A stretch of 64,000 nt of DNA from Saccharopolyspora erythraea (GCF_018141105.1 NZ_CP054839.1:558001-622000); one strand, 5' to 3'; positions 20,927-30,611 are shown, numbered from the stretch's first letter. The notes: a model not told the origin generated them from the sequence alone. A program made the numbers and translations.

Positions 20927-21394
20927 ATGGACGCCGCCCAGATGCTGACCGTGCAGGAGATCGCCCGTCAGTGCGAGCAACTGGCACGAACCGTACAGCA
21001 ACACGAACAGCTTTTGGAAGCGTCCGGCCGGCATCTGCGGCTCGCCGAGCCCCTCACCGAACCGATCGCGCGGATCACCGACGCGATGCCGCGACAGGCG
21101 GCCCCGGAGCACGACCGCGTGGCCCCGCTGCCCTCCGACGGCGAACTCGGCGAGCGGGAGTGGAGCATCCTGGCCTTCGAGCGGCAGTGGTGGAAGTCGG
21201 CGGGCCGCAAGGACCAGGCGATCCGCGAGCTGTTCGACATGTCGGCGTCGCGCTACTACCAGTTGCTCAACGCCTTGCTGGACAACCCCGCGGCGTTCCG
21301 GGCCGATCCGATGTTGATCAAGAGGCTGCGTAAGGTGCGGACCAGCCGGCAGCGGGGCCGGTCCGCTCGCGATCTGGGAATCGAGTTGCACTGA
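20927..21394 (+). CDS. DUF3263-family protein
   Basis: A 155-aa protein. The N-terminal half is a helical, possibly coiled-coil stretch. The C-terminal half (GELGEREWSILAFERQWWKSAGRKDQAIRE, then MSASRYYQLLNALLDNP) is the DUF3263 domain, which resembles a sigma-factor region 4-like helix-turn-helix. Its stop overlaps the LytR_C start by one base (TGATG). The def/DUF3263/LytR_C order equals Rv0429c-Rv0431. Regulatory function is suspected but not shown. Confidence 0.82.
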   Translation: MDAAQMLTVQEIARQCEQLARTVQQHEQLLEASGRHLRLAEPLTEPIARITDAMPRQAAPEHDRVAPLPSDGELGEREWSILAFERQWWKSAGRKDQAIRELFDMSASRYYQLLNALLDNPAAFRADPMLIKRLRKVRTSRQRGRSARDLGIELH

Positions 21395-22029
21395 TGACTA
21401 CAGGGGAACCGTCCTCCGGGCCCTCCAGAACCAAACTCGCCGGCTTCGGGCTGATCGGCGTCGGGGTGGTGGCTGCCGTGGTCGGCGTGAGCACCGCGGT
21501 CTCCGGCGACCCGCGCGACACCGCGCAGCCGACGCCGCCCGCCGATCCGCCGGTCGCCTCGTCGGTGCAGAACCCGCCGCCGGTGCCGCCGCAGGAGCCG
21601 CCAGCCCCTGACACCCAGGCGCCGCCTCCGCCGCCGGAGACGCGGCCCCAGTCGCCGCCGCCGCTCCCGCCCGCGCAGGAGACCCAGCCGCCCAAGCCGT
21701 CTCCGGAGGTGCCGGGCGATGTCGCCCAGGCGCGGATCATCGTTCGCGTCTACAACAACAGCACCATCGCCGGGCTCGCGCACCGCGCGTCGGAGGACTT
21801 CCGCCGCGCCGGCTACGACGTCCCGGAGGTCGGCAACTACTCCGCGGGCCGCATCTACACGACCACGGTCTACTTCCGGCCCGGCACCGAGGAGGAGCAG
21901 CAGGCCAAGGTGGTCGCGTCGCAGTTCGGCGCCCGGATGGAACCGCGGTTCCCCGGCATCGAGACGGCCAGCCCCGGCGTGATCGCGATCGTCACCAACG
22001 ACTACAAGGGACCCGCGCAGGGGAAGTGA
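21394..22029 (+). CDS. LytR_C-domain membrane protein, VirR (Rv0431)-like
   Basis: A 211-aa protein. It has a short cytoplasmic start, one membrane helix (about residues 15-38), a Pro/Gln-rich extracytoplasmic linker and a LytR C-terminal domain from about residue 113 (IIVRVYNNSTIAGLAHRASEDFRRAGY). In mycobacteria the syntenic protein VirR influences cell-envelope integrity and vesicle release. A similar envelope role here is inferred from synteny and domain layout. Confidence 0.85.
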   Translation: MTTGEPSSGPSRTKLAGFGLIGVGVVAAVVGVSTAVSGDPRDTAQPTPPADPPVASSVQNPPPVPPQEPPAPDTQAPPPPPETRPQSPPPLPPAQETQPPKPSPEVPGDVAQARIIVRVYNNSTIAGLAHRASEDFRRAGYDVPEVGNYSAGRIYTTTVYFRPGTEEEQQAKVVASQFGARMEPRFPGIETASPGVIAIVTNDYKGPAQGK

Positions 22030-22039
22030 CCTGCGCGGG
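22012..22039. terminator. Hairpin overlapping the LytR_C stop
   Basis: CCCGCGCAGG (22012-22021) pairs exactly with 22030-22039, with an eight-base loop that includes the TGA stop. It separates converging transcripts of the LytR_C and ATPase genes. Confidence 0.65.
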
Positions 22040-22059
22040 CCGCGTGCCTGCTCGCCGCC

Positions 22060-24297
22060 TCAGCGCCTGGAGTCGGCGTACGCCTCCAGCGAGGCGAGCT
22101 GCGCGGGGTCGAGCGACGGCCGGACCGCGCCGCGAGCGGTCTTCAGGTGCGAGGCGGAAACCTCCGCGGCGGCGAGGGACTCCCGCATCGCGGTGAGGGC
22201 CGCCTCCCGGATCAGCGCCGCGCAGTCGGCCGCAGAGTAGCCCTCCAGCGACACCGCCAGCGCGCTGAGGTCCACATCGGACGCCAGCGGCGTGTTCTTC
22301 GCCGCAGAGCGCAGGATCGCCTCGCGCGCGTCGGCGTCCGGCGGCGGCACGTACACCAGCCGCTCCAGCCTTCCGGGGCGCAGCAGCGCCGGGTCGACCA
22401 GCTCCGGGCGGTTTGTCGCGCCGAGGACCACGACGTCGCGCATCGGCTCGACGCCGTCGAGCTCGGTGAGCAGCGCCGCCACCACGCGGTCGCCGACGCC
22501 GGAGTCCGACGACTGCCCGCGACGCGGGGCCAGCGCGTCCACCTCGTCGAGGAAGACCAGCGCGGGAGCGGCGTTCGCGGCGCGCAGGAACAGCTCCCGC
22601 ACCGCCCGCTCGGACTCACCGACGAACTTGTCCATCAGCTCCGCGCCCTTGACCGACAGCACGTTGAGCCGGCCGCTGCCCGCCAGGGCGCGCACGAGGA
22701 ACGTCTTCCCGCAGCCGGGCGGGCCGTAGAACAGCACCCCGCGCGGCGGCTGGACCCCCAGCCGGGTGAAGGAGTCCGGGTACTGCAACGGCCACAGCAC
22801 CGCCTCGGTCAACGACTGCTTGACCTCGGCCATGTCACCCACGTCGTCCAGCGTCAGACCGCCGGTCTGCAGATCGTCCGATGTGGACATCGAGATCGGG
22901 CGGACCGACGACAGCGCGTCGAGCAGGTCCTGCTGGCGGATGCGGGCGTCGTCGGCTCCCGGCTCGCCCCGGTGGCGCAGCGCAGCCATCACCGCCGACT
23001 CCCGGCACAGCGCCAGCAGGTCCGCGGCGACGAAGCCGGGCGCCCGCTCGGCGACCTCGGCGAGCCGCACGTCGGCCTCCAGCGGCGCGTTGCGCAGCAG
23101 CACCCGCAGCAGGTCGGTTCGCGTGGCGGCGTCGGGCAGGCCGATGGTCAGCTCGCGGTCGACCAGCCCCGGTTCGCGCAGGCGCGGGTCCACCGACTGC
23201 GGGTGTGCGCTGGTCACCACGACGGCGAGGCGTTCGGTGGCGATCGCGCCCTTCAGCGCGTCGAGCACGACCGTGGCCAGCGGGGGTGGGTCGGACGCGG
23301 GCAGCAGGTCTTCGACGTCGGTGATGAGCAGCACGCACCCGCCGTCCCCGGCCGCCGCTGCGCTCGCCCGGCCCAGCGCGTCCTGGAACCGCTGCGCGGC
23401 GGTGCGGGTCTCGAGCGCGGCGATGCTGGGCGCACTGACCTCGACGGTCCGGGCGCCGACCGACGCCGCGACCGCGCGGGCCATCGTCGCCTTGCCGACC
23501 CCGGAGGGGCCGCTGACCAGCACGCCGAGGTGCGGGGTGGCGCCGAGGCGGCGCAGCAGCTCGGGCTGCTCGAACGACAGCCGGAGCCACTCGTCGAGCC
23601 TGTTGGCGCTGTCCTTGGCCCCGGCGAGGTCCGACACCGCGACAGGGCTCTCGGCCGGTGCGGCCGGCGGCGCCGACGCGGGCTCGACGGCCGGCGGCTG
23701 CGGCCCGACGCCGTTGTCCGGGGAGGCCGGGGTGAAGGCGTCCGCCCGCCATTCGACCACTGTGGACGGTTTCACCGCGACGACGCCGTCCGGGTCGGTG
23801 GCGGTGATGGTGATCAGCTCGTTGGTCCAGGTCATCCCGATCGCCGCGGAGAGCTTGCGCCGCACCTCGCCCGCGTCGGAGCCGGGTGCGGGCGCCACGT
23901 CCTGCGGCAGCAGCGACACGGTGTCGCCGGTGCGGAAGACCTTCCCGGTCAGTGCCATGCGCACGGTGTCGGCCGAGACCGTGGCGGTCGCCATCCGCGA
24001 CCCCGCGACGCGGATGCGGTGCGCGGTGCGGACCTCGGCGGAGGAGACCCCGACCTCGGCGCCCTCGGACAGGCCGAGGTTGGTCAGCGCGACGTCGTCG
24101 AGCAGCACCACACCGGTCGGCCCGCCCGGCGGAGCCGCCGCGGCGAGCGCGACGGTGACGCGGCTGCCGGTCAGCTCCACCGCGCTCCACGGGCGCAGCC
24201 CCAGCGCGTCGAGCACTTCGGGGTGGAGGCGGACGACCCCGCGCCGGGTGTCGAGGGCCGACGGCGACAGGCGTGCGGTGAGTGTGAGCGAGGGCAC
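22060..24297 (-). CDS. CDC48/p97-type double AAA+ ATPase
   Basis: A 745-aa protein. The N-terminal double-psi-barrel-like domain is followed by two AAA+ modules. D1 has Walker A GPSGVGKAT near residue 262, but its Walker B reads LLITDVEDLL, so the usual DE pair is broken. D2 has GPPGCGKT near 522, FLDEVDALAPRRGQ near 583, ATNRPELVDPALLRPGRLER and arginine-finger segments, and looks fully active. It is the counterpart of Rv0435c and precedes pssA in the same order. It probably unfolds or remodels proteins with D2 as the motor. The partner is unknown. Confidence 0.9.
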   Translation of the reverse strand: MPSLTLTARLSPSALDTRRGVVRLHPEVLDALGLRPWSAVELTGSRVTVALAAAAPPGGPTGVVLLDDVALTNLGLSEGAEVGVSSAEVRTAHRIRVAGSRMATATVSADTVRMALTGKVFRTGDTVSLLPQDVAPAPGSDAGEVRRKLSAAIGMTWTNELITITATDPDGVVAVKPSTVVEWRADAFTPASPDNGVGPQPPAVEPASAPPAAPAESPVAVSDLAGAKDSANRLDEWLRLSFEQPELLRRLGATPHLGVLVSGPSGVGKATMARAVAASVGARTVEVSAPSIAALETRTAAQRFQDALGRASAAAAGDGGCVLLITDVEDLLPASDPPPLATVVLDALKGAIATERLAVVVTSAHPQSVDPRLREPGLVDRELTIGLPDAATRTDLLRVLLRNAPLEADVRLAEVAERAPGFVAADLLALCRESAVMAALRHRGEPGADDARIRQQDLLDALSSVRPISMSTSDDLQTGGLTLDDVGDMAEVKQSLTEAVLWPLQYPDSFTRLGVQPPRGVLFYGPPGCGKTFLVRALAGSGRLNVLSVKGAELMDKFVGESERAVRELFLRAANAAPALVFLDEVDALAPRRGQSSDSGVGDRVVAALLTELDGVEPMRDVVVLGATNRPELVDPALLRPGRLERLVYVPPPDADAREAILRSAAKNTPLASDVDLSALAVSLEGYSAADCAALIREAALTAMRESLAAAEVSASHLKTARGAVRPSLDPAQLASLEAYADSRR

Positions 24298-24467
24298 GGC
24301 CGCAGCTTAATCGCCGCGGCCGCCCACCTCAGCCACGCGGCGGACGGGTGTCGAGGCCCGTGGCGCTCGACCGCATCTGCCGAGTGAGGTGATCGGCGCT
24401 GCGCCGGTTGCGGTTTCCCACTCGCCGGCCCGGTGCCGCCGCTGCCCGGTGCCAGTCCTCGGCGGCT

Positions 24468-25406
24468 CTAGCGCGGTGCGGAGTCGTCGCGGTTGCGGCG
24501 CAGGCCGAGGCGCCGCCAGCTGCGGCGCGGGCCCTCCGGGCGGCCGCCGCGGCGGGGCAGCCGCATCCGCGGCGGTGCGCCCGCCACGCTGCGGCGCAGC
24601 GGCGGCCGCAGGCCGAGCCGCTGCGTGCGGCGCCGGATCGCGCGCCGCTCGCGCGGCGCGGCCTCCCACGCCTCCGGGTGCGAGGCCAGCCAGCGGTACC
24701 GGTACACCGCGTACGGGATGTGCAGCAGGTACACCACCATCGCGATGGCCAGCGAGATCAGCGGGAACGTGATGATCCCGGAGGCCAGCACCGCGACGGC
24801 AACCAGCAGCGGGGCGACGGCCTTCGGCGGCACCCGGACCGTCTTGAGCGACAGCGTCGGCAGCCGGCTCACCGCCAGCGCGGCCACGGCGATCACCCAC
24901 ACCATCACCACCGGCTGCTGCGACCACCAGCCGAGGTGCTCGAAGTGCGCGGTCAGGGTCAGCGGCAGCAGTGCGAGCAGGCCGGCAGCCGGGGCGGGCA
25001 CGCCGACGAAGAACTCCTTGGCGAACGGCGGCTGGGCGGTGTCCTCCAGCAGCGTGTTGAAACGCGCCAGGCGCAGCACCATGCACACCGCGAAGATCAG
25101 CGCGACGACCCAGCCCGCCCGGTTGTCCTGCAACTGCCACACGTACAGCGTCAGCGCGGGAGCGACACCGAACGACATCGCGTCCGACAGCGAGTCCAGC
25201 TCCGCGCCCATCTTGGTGGTCGCGTCCAGCAGGCGCGCTATCCGGCCGTCCAGGGCGTCCAGCACGGCGGCCACCCCGATCGCGGCGATGGCGCCGGTCG
25301 GCTGCTCGTTCAGCGCGAACATCACGGCGGAGAGCCCGGCGCACATCGCGAGGACGGTGATGGCGTTGGGCAGCAGCCGGACGCCTGGGGTGTCGCGCAT
25401 GCTCAT
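24468..25406 (-). CDS. pssA: CDP-diacylglycerol--serine O-phosphatidyltransferase
   Basis: A 312-aa membrane enzyme of the CDP-alcohol phosphotransferase class. The signature DG-x2-AR-x8-G-x3-D-x3-D is complete in DALDGRIARLLDATTKMGAELDSLSDAM, split around residues 49-78. Several membrane helices follow. The last 60 residues form an unusually Arg-rich tail. It makes phosphatidylserine, which the upstream psd product decarboxylates. ATG 25406 overlaps the psd stop by four bases, so the pair is coupled. Confidence 0.93.
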   Translation of the reverse strand: MSMRDTPGVRLLPNAITVLAMCAGLSAVMFALNEQPTGAIAAIGVAAVLDALDGRIARLLDATTKMGAELDSLSDAMSFGVAPALTLYVWQLQDNRAGWVVALIFAVCMVLRLARFNTLLEDTAQPPFAKEFFVGVPAPAAGLLALLPLTLTAHFEHLGWWSQQPVVMVWVIAVAALAVSRLPTLSLKTVRVPPKAVAPLLVAVAVLASGIITFPLISLAIAMVVYLLHIPYAVYRYRWLASHPEAWEAAPRERRAIRRRTQRLGLRPPLRRSVAGAPPRMRLPRRGGRPEGPRRSWRRLGLRRNRDDSAPR

Positions 25407-26113
25407 GCGCGGGCCAGTTCGGCTATGACGGTCTCGCCGCCGATGGTGCGCTGGCCCGGCTCGACCAGGACGCGGCTGTCCGCGGGGACGTAGAGGTCGA
25501 CGCGGGAGCCGAAGCGGATCAGACCGTAGGTGTGGCCGGCCAGGACCTGGTCGCCCTCGGAGGCGGAGCAGACGATCCGGCGCGCGACGAGCCCGGCGAT
25601 CTGCACGACGGCGACCTCGGTGCCGTCGGCGCCGCGGATGAGCATCGAGTTGCGCTCGTTGTCCTCGCTGGCCTTGTCCAGGTCCGCGGACAGGAACTTG
25701 CCGGCGCGGTAGGAGACCTTGGTGACCTCGCCGGAGAGCGGCACGCGCTGGACGTGCACGTCGAAGATGGTGAGGAACACGCTGACGCGCGTCATCGGGG
25801 CGGGCCCCAGGCCCAGCTCGGCGGGCGGGACGGCCTTCTCGACGTGCGCGACCGTGCCGTCGGCGGGGGCGACCGCGATGCCGTCGCGGTTCGGGGTGGT
25901 CCGGCGGGGCTCGCGGAAGAACCACGCGCACCAGGCGGTGAGGATGCCGCCCAGCACCCCGGCGCCGCGCCAGCGCCGGCGCAGCAGCAGGGTCGCGACG
26001 GCGGCGCCGAGCACGAAGGGCCGTCCGGCGGGGTGCATCGGCGGGACCGTGTCGCGGGCGAGCGCGACCAAGTGCGTCAGCGGGCTTGTCTTCGGTTCTT
26101 GCTCGGTGCTCAT
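25403..26113 (-). CDS. psd: Phosphatidylserine decarboxylase proenzyme (short form)
   Basis: A 236-aa decarboxylase with N-terminal membrane helices. Segments include VAPADGTVAHVE, VSVFLTIFDVHVQRVPLSG and the C-terminal processing site RFGSRVDLYVP. Self-cleavage there, before the Ser, would create the pyruvoyl cofactor. It converts phosphatidylserine to phosphatidylethanolamine. The FGS form is typical of short actinobacterial/archaeal-type enzymes rather than the LGST of E. coli. Confidence 0.92.
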   Translation of the reverse strand: MSTEQEPKTSPLTHLVALARDTVPPMHPAGRPFVLGAAVATLLLRRRWRGAGVLGGILTAWCAWFFREPRRTTPNRDGIAVAPADGTVAHVEKAVPPAELGLGPAPMTRVSVFLTIFDVHVQRVPLSGEVTKVSYRAGKFLSADLDKASEDNERNSMLIRGADGTEVAVVQIAGLVARRIVCSASEGDQVLAGHTYGLIRFGSRVDLYVPADSRVLVEPGQRTIGGETVIAELARA

Positions 26114-26542
26114 CGAGGTACTACGCCCCTGCGTCGGAGGTCATGGTGCGGCGGGCACGCCTGCCCACCGCCGACGGCGGCACGAGCCGCCCTGTCGTCG
26201 ATACAGCATCGCGGACGCGCCAAGCCTACCCGCTACAGGGGGCGCGGTTGATCGAACACAACCGTCTGACCAGCGGATATGGGCAACCTCACCGGCTTGC
26301 GCGGCGAGCGCGGCGCACGCCACGCCGACGGCGGCGACCGGCAACCGACACGCGGCGGTCTCGGATCTGGGGGATGTCGGACACGCCGGGGCGTCAGGCA
26401 CGGCGGGCCTCTGGCACGCGCGAGGCGGGCATGAGACACGCCCGGTGCGGGGAACGCGCCACAACGGGCGTCAGACACGAGGCACGCCACGTGCCAGGAG
26501 GCACGACGGGTGTCGGAGTCGGACACGCCGGGGCGCAGGTGG

Positions 26543-26572
26543 GTGCCCGACACGCGCCGGTGTGTCGGGCAC
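26543..26572. repeat. 11-bp inverted repeat, 8-base loop
   Basis: GTGCCCGACAC (26543-26553) pairs exactly with 26562-26572. It lies inside the repeat-rich gap and could be a terminator or a relic of a repeated palindrome. Confidence 0.5.
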
Positions 26573-26640
26573 GGCGTGGTTTCGCCGCACCTGGGTGTTG
26601 GGAGCGGGATGGCTGTCGCGGGTCGGCTAGCTGCACGGGT

Positions 26641-26781
26641 TCCGACGGGCGTGCACAGGGCTCGCCGGGCTTGTGCGGGGTTTGCCGGGCTTGTGCGGGG
26701 TTTGCCGGGCGTGTACGGGCGTTCGCCGGGCTTGTACGGGATTCGCCGGGTGTGCACCGGGTTCACCGGGCGTGCGCTGGG
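26641..26781. repeat. Seven tandem units of about 20 bp
   Basis: Units begin near 26641, 26661, 26681, 26701, 26722, 26742 and 26762. All are variants of TTCGCCGGGCTTGTGCGGGG, and copies 2 and 3 are almost identical. Outer copies are more diverged, which suggests expansion from the middle. Confidence 0.85.
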
Positions 26782-27325
26782 ACTACACGCGGCGTGTCCG
26801 CTTCGCGTCATCGTGTGGGGCGCGCTCCCATTCGCCCTGCGCGCCGACATGACCGCCTCGCGCCGCCTGGCAGACCGCTTCGCTGGGGTGCCGGGCGCCT
26901 CACCCGCGTGCCCGACACGCTGATGTCCCGACATGCCCCGGTGTGTCGTGTGTCCGACACGTACGCCAACCGCCACGCACTGTGACAAACCCCTGAAAGC
27001 CGGATCGGGACGGGACCGACGCCCCCGAAGCGCCGGTGCCGTCCCGATACCGCGACCGCAAAGCGCCTCCCCGTTGGCGCCAAACGGCCTCCCCCGATGC
27101 GGGTCCGTGCACCCCCCGACGGCACACGGTCCCGGTCTCCGTCCCGCAAGTTCACCGCGGGCTTCCGGCCCGGTCGGCGAGTGCGGACGTCTTTGAGATG
27201 TAGTGGATCGACGGGTTGTTACGCGGTTTTCAGTGTAATTGAGTTCACAGAAAGTCCGTAGCCGCTATTGGAGGACATTGGAGCGCGTTTCAGTGACCCG
27301 GAGTCATCGCTCGTCCTGATCGTTT

Positions 27326-29305
27326 TCACTCTTCCGTGAGATCACGTTGGTCGTCGATGTCCATCCTCGCGCCCATCAGCTCTCCGAGGCCGCCGTAGGG
27401 GTCGCCGTGCTCCAGGGAGTCCGGGGTGCTGCGCAGTTCGGCCGTCGCCGCGTCGTCGGCACCCGGCGCGACCGACCCCGCGTCGAGCGATGACACCGCG
27501 TATTCGTCGAGGTAGAGATCCAGGACGAGGGTCCAGCCCCGCCGCTCCTGCAGCAGCCGGGCCGACGCGACGTCGCGGCTGTCGACCCACTGCGCGTCCG
27601 TCCGCTCGCGCAGCTTCGCCACCCGCGCCGCCGCCAGATCCGCGAGCTGGTCCCGCTCCGCCCGGCCCGCGCGGGCGACCGCGCCCGCCAGCAGCCGTTG
27701 CGCGGTGCTGGCCGTGCTGGGCAGGAGCACCAGCCCGCGATCGGTGACGACCATGTCGTAGCGCGACCCGGCCAGCTCGACGGGGCTGACGATGCCCGCC
27801 ACCGACGCCTCGGGTTCGTCGGCCGGGGGCCTGGAGTGGTTCAGCGGGACCCCGAGGTCGACCAGCGCCCGATGCAGCCCCGGCACCAGCCGGGGATCCG
27901 CCACGGCCGGGCGGACCAGCCGGTCCGGGTCGAGCGGGTGCCCGTTGGTCAGCCGGACCACCGACGGCCCGGCCCAGTCCAGCTCGTGGTGTGCCCGCCC
28001 TGCCGACACGAGCGCGTCGACCACCGCTCCGCCGAGCAGCTCGGTGAGCGTGTCGACCGCCGCCTCGGCTATGCGGTCGGGGGCGAGACCGGGGTTGAGC
28101 ACCGGGTTCACCAGGTCCGGCCCCTCGCCGCGGTGCACCGCCTGCAGGACGCCGCCGATGGCCGGATCGGTCGTGATCCCGCTCTGCGCGACCGCCGAGC
28201 TGAGCAGCGACGCCTGGTGCGCGACGTGCTCGGCACCGGCCAGCCTCGCCAGCTCCGGCCACGGCATGCGCGGGCCGAGCCCGTCGACCAGGAGCCGGCT
28301 CTCCAGCGCGGGCACGCTCTTGCGCGGGTTGCGCAGCAGCGCGAACGCCGGACGGTCGTCGAGCTCCTTGTCGGCGCCGCTCAGCCGCTTCATCACGGCG
28401 ATGCGCTCGCGCGTGGTCGGGTGGCCGCTTTCCCCGGCGGACTCCGCGGCGATCGCCTGCTTGGCGCGTTCGGCGAGCTTGGGCTTGCGGACGCTGTTCT
28501 CCATGAACGCCCGGAAGCCGAGCAGCACGTCCGGCGTGCGCTCGACGCTCACCGCCATGCTGAGGTAGCTCTCGGCGTACTCGCGCCAGCCGAACTCGAT
28601 GGCGGTGGCCTTGCGCAGGGCGGTCACCGCCGCGCGCTTGCCGGTGACCCGCACCGCGACCGCGTCGGCGGCCAGCTCAAGGTCCGGGCTGGTGGTGCCG
28701 GCGGCAGCGGTGTAGAGGCGGGCGTAGCCGCCGAAGAGCCACTTCGTCGGGCCGCCGGTCAGGTCGGAGGCGGCGCGCTCCACGCTGGTGGACGCCCGGT
28801 AGGCCATCGCGGTCAGCCTGCCGCGCGCCGCGAGGTGGCCGATCTCGTGGGCCAGCACCGCGCGCAGCTCGCTGACCGTGAGCCCGGCCAGCAGCGGCAG
28901 GCCGACCTCCAGGTACCGGGCGCGGGACCGCAGGCCCAGCAGCGCGGTGTCCTCCCGGACGAAGGCGTTGGGTTCGGAGGTGACGCGGATCTCGTCGGGT
29001 TCGGCGGTGTGGGCGGCCGAGCAGATCGCGTCGACCGCCTTCCACAGCTGCGGGTGTTCGGACCTGCTCAGCGCGACGCCGCGCGGGCGAGTGCGGGAAC
29101 GCAGCACGGCGCGCATGCCGGCGCCCAGCACGGCGCCGACGACCAGTGCGACCAGCGCCACGCGCAGGCTGCTGCCCCGGTCGTATCCGAATATGAACAC
29201 CGCGATCGCGAGCAGGCCGAAGACGAGCCCGATCGGAAGGGCGAAGAAGCCGATGTGCAGCGCCAACGCGAGGGCGGCGCGCCAGGGGCCACGCAATGTG
29301 CTCAA
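27326..29305 (-). CDS. M48-family membrane metalloprotease
   Basis: A 659-aa protein. The first 75 residues hold two to three membrane helices. The zinc motif LAHEIGH is near residue 152, and the third ligand and catalytic support come from LELAADAVAV near 210. A long C-terminal region of about 400 residues has no recognised domain. It is probably a membrane-bound protease of HtpX type acting in envelope protein quality control. TTG 29305 is the first possible start, but GGGAG sits only one base before it. TTG 29296 has better spacing. Confidence 0.82.
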   Translation of the reverse strand: MSTLRGPWRAALALALHIGFFALPIGLVFGLLAIAVFIFGYDRGSSLRVALVALVVGAVLGAGMRAVLRSRTRPRGVALSRSEHPQLWKAVDAICSAAHTAEPDEIRVTSEPNAFVREDTALLGLRSRARYLEVGLPLLAGLTVSELRAVLAHEIGHLAARGRLTAMAYRASTSVERAASDLTGGPTKWLFGGYARLYTAAAGTTSPDLELAADAVAVRVTGKRAAVTALRKATAIEFGWREYAESYLSMAVSVERTPDVLLGFRAFMENSVRKPKLAERAKQAIAAESAGESGHPTTRERIAVMKRLSGADKELDDRPAFALLRNPRKSVPALESRLLVDGLGPRMPWPELARLAGAEHVAHQASLLSSAVAQSGITTDPAIGGVLQAVHRGEGPDLVNPVLNPGLAPDRIAEAAVDTLTELLGGAVVDALVSAGRAHHELDWAGPSVVRLTNGHPLDPDRLVRPAVADPRLVPGLHRALVDLGVPLNHSRPPADEPEASVAGIVSPVELAGSRYDMVVTDRGLVLLPSTASTAQRLLAGAVARAGRAERDQLADLAAARVAKLRERTDAQWVDSRDVASARLLQERRGWTLVLDLYLDEYAVSSLDAGSVAPGADDAATAELRSTPDSLEHGDPYGGLGELMGARMDIDDQRDLTEE

Positions 29306-29366
29306 ACTCCCGGTCGAGGTCGGACGGGGCGGGTGGGGTGCAGTCTTCGTGGAAAACTGTCGGGCG

Positions 29367-30611
29367 TCAATCCACCAGCAGCACGTCCACTGTGGAGCCC
29401 TTGGGTAGCGAGGTCGTCTCCTCCGGGATCTCCAGCAGGCAGTTCGCCGCCGCCATCGCCGTCAGCAGGTGCGAACCCGGGCCGCCCTGCGTCCGCACCT
29501 CGCCGGTCGCGGGGTCGAACAGCGCCCGCCGGTACTGGCGCTTGCCAGCCGGGGCGACCAGCTCCTCGGTCAGCGTCGCCTGGCGGACCTCCCGCTGAGT
29601 GCGGGAGTGCCCGGCGGCGGCGCGCAGCACCGGGCGCACGAACACCTCGAAGGACACCATCGCGCTGACCGGGTTGCCAGGCAGCGTCACCACCGCCGGG
29701 CCGCCTCGGTAGCGGCCGCAGCCCTGCGGCATGCCCGGCTGCATCGCGACCTTGGTGAACTCCACGCCGTTGCCGCTGAGGGCGTCCTTGACCACCTCGT
29801 AGGCGCCCGCGCTGACCCCGCCGGAGGTGATGATCAGGTCGGTGGAGTCCAGGTGCGGCGACAGCACTGCGTGGAAGGCGTGCACGTCGTCCGGGACGAA
29901 GCGCAGCAACCTCGCGTCCGCGCCGGCGGCGCGCACCGCCGAGGCGAGCATCAGGCCGTTGGACTCGTAGATCTGCCCCGGCTCCAGCGGGGTACCGGGC
30001 GCCACCAGCTCCGAACCGGTCGACAGGATCAGCACCCGCACCGGCCGGTGCACCGGCAGCCGCTCGGTGCCCACGGCCGCGGCCACCCCGAGCTGCGGAG
30101 GAGTGAGCGACGTGCCCGCGTTGAGCACCGTCGCGCCGGACGCGACATCCTCGCCCGCGCGGCGGATGTGCGCACCGGGCTGGACCTGCGCGAACGCGCG
30201 GACCTCGGTGACGCCGCCGTCGGTGCGCTCGACGGGGATGACGGCGTCGGCTCCGGGCGGCACCTGGGCGCCGGTCATGATCCGGTGCGCGGTGCCGGGC
30301 TGCAGGGGCGGGTTCTGCACCCGGCCCGCGGGGACGTCCTCCGGAACCGGCAGCACGACCGGGTTCTGCTCGTCGGCGGCCGCCAGGTCGACGGAACGAA
30401 CCGCGTAGCCGTCCATCGCGGAGTTGTCGAAGGGCGGCAGCGGGATGGACGCGGTGAGGTCTGTGGCCAGGGCCAGCCCGAGGCAGTCCTCCAGCGCACG
30501 CGGCTCGACCGGGGTCGGTGCGAGCAGCCCCGCGATGCGCTGCTGGTACTCGGTCACCGGCATCAGCCGCTTGGTTCCAGTTCCGTTCGACACGCCCCGA
30601 TGATCGGTCAT
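29367..30611 (-). CDS. moeA: Molybdopterin molybdenumtransferase
   Basis: A 414-aa enzyme that inserts molybdate into adenylated molybdopterin. Visible segments are PPFDNSAMDGYAV, AHRIMTGAQVPPGADAVIPVE, VLILSTGSELV, TSGGVSAGAYEVVKDAL and VTLPGNPVSAMVSFEVFVRP, all canonical. The position after psd/pssA matches moeA2 (Rv0438c), with the M48 gene and repeat DNA intervening here. It can supply cofactor to the molybdenum hydroxylase encoded at 44-48 kb. ATG 30611 is preferred over upstream codons, which add non-homologous sequence. Confidence 0.93.
   Translation of the reverse strand: MTDHRGVSNGTGTKRLMPVTEYQQRIAGLLAPTPVEPRALEDCLGLALATDLTASIPLPPFDNSAMDGYAVRSVDLAAADEQNPVVLPVPEDVPAGRVQNPPLQPGTAHRIMTGAQVPPGADAVIPVERTDGGVTEVRAFAQVQPGAHIRRAGEDVASGATVLNAGTSLTPPQLGVAAAVGTERLPVHRPVRVLILSTGSELVAPGTPLEPGQIYESNGLMLASAVRAAGADARLLRFVPDDVHAFHAVLSPHLDSTDLIITSGGVSAGAYEVVKDALSGNGVEFTKVAMQPGMPQGCGRYRGGPAVVTLPGNPVSAMVSFEVFVRPVLRAAAGHSRTQREVRQATLTEELVAPAGKRQYRRALFDPATGEVRTQGGPGSHLLTAMAAANCLLEIPEETTSLPKGSTVDVLLVD

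Larger units (their letters stand above)
26114..27325. other. 1.2-kb repeat-rich DNA without a convincing gene
   Basis: This stretch separates psd from the M48 protease gene. It contains an 18-bp direct repeat (GTCGGACACGCCGGGGCG at 26376 and 26518), the inverted repeat at 26543-26572, a 20-bp tandem array at 26641-26781 and many degenerate variants of CGACACGCCGG. Frames are open on both strands only because of base composition, and no ribosome site or protein family fits. From about 27200 the sequence is AT-richer and may hold a promoter, but no element was clear. Confidence 0.7.

Noticed and set aside
26086..26985. 299-residue rightward frame in the psd-M48 gap
   Set aside because: It begins antisense inside psd, is Arg-rich and low in complexity, and runs through tandem repeats.
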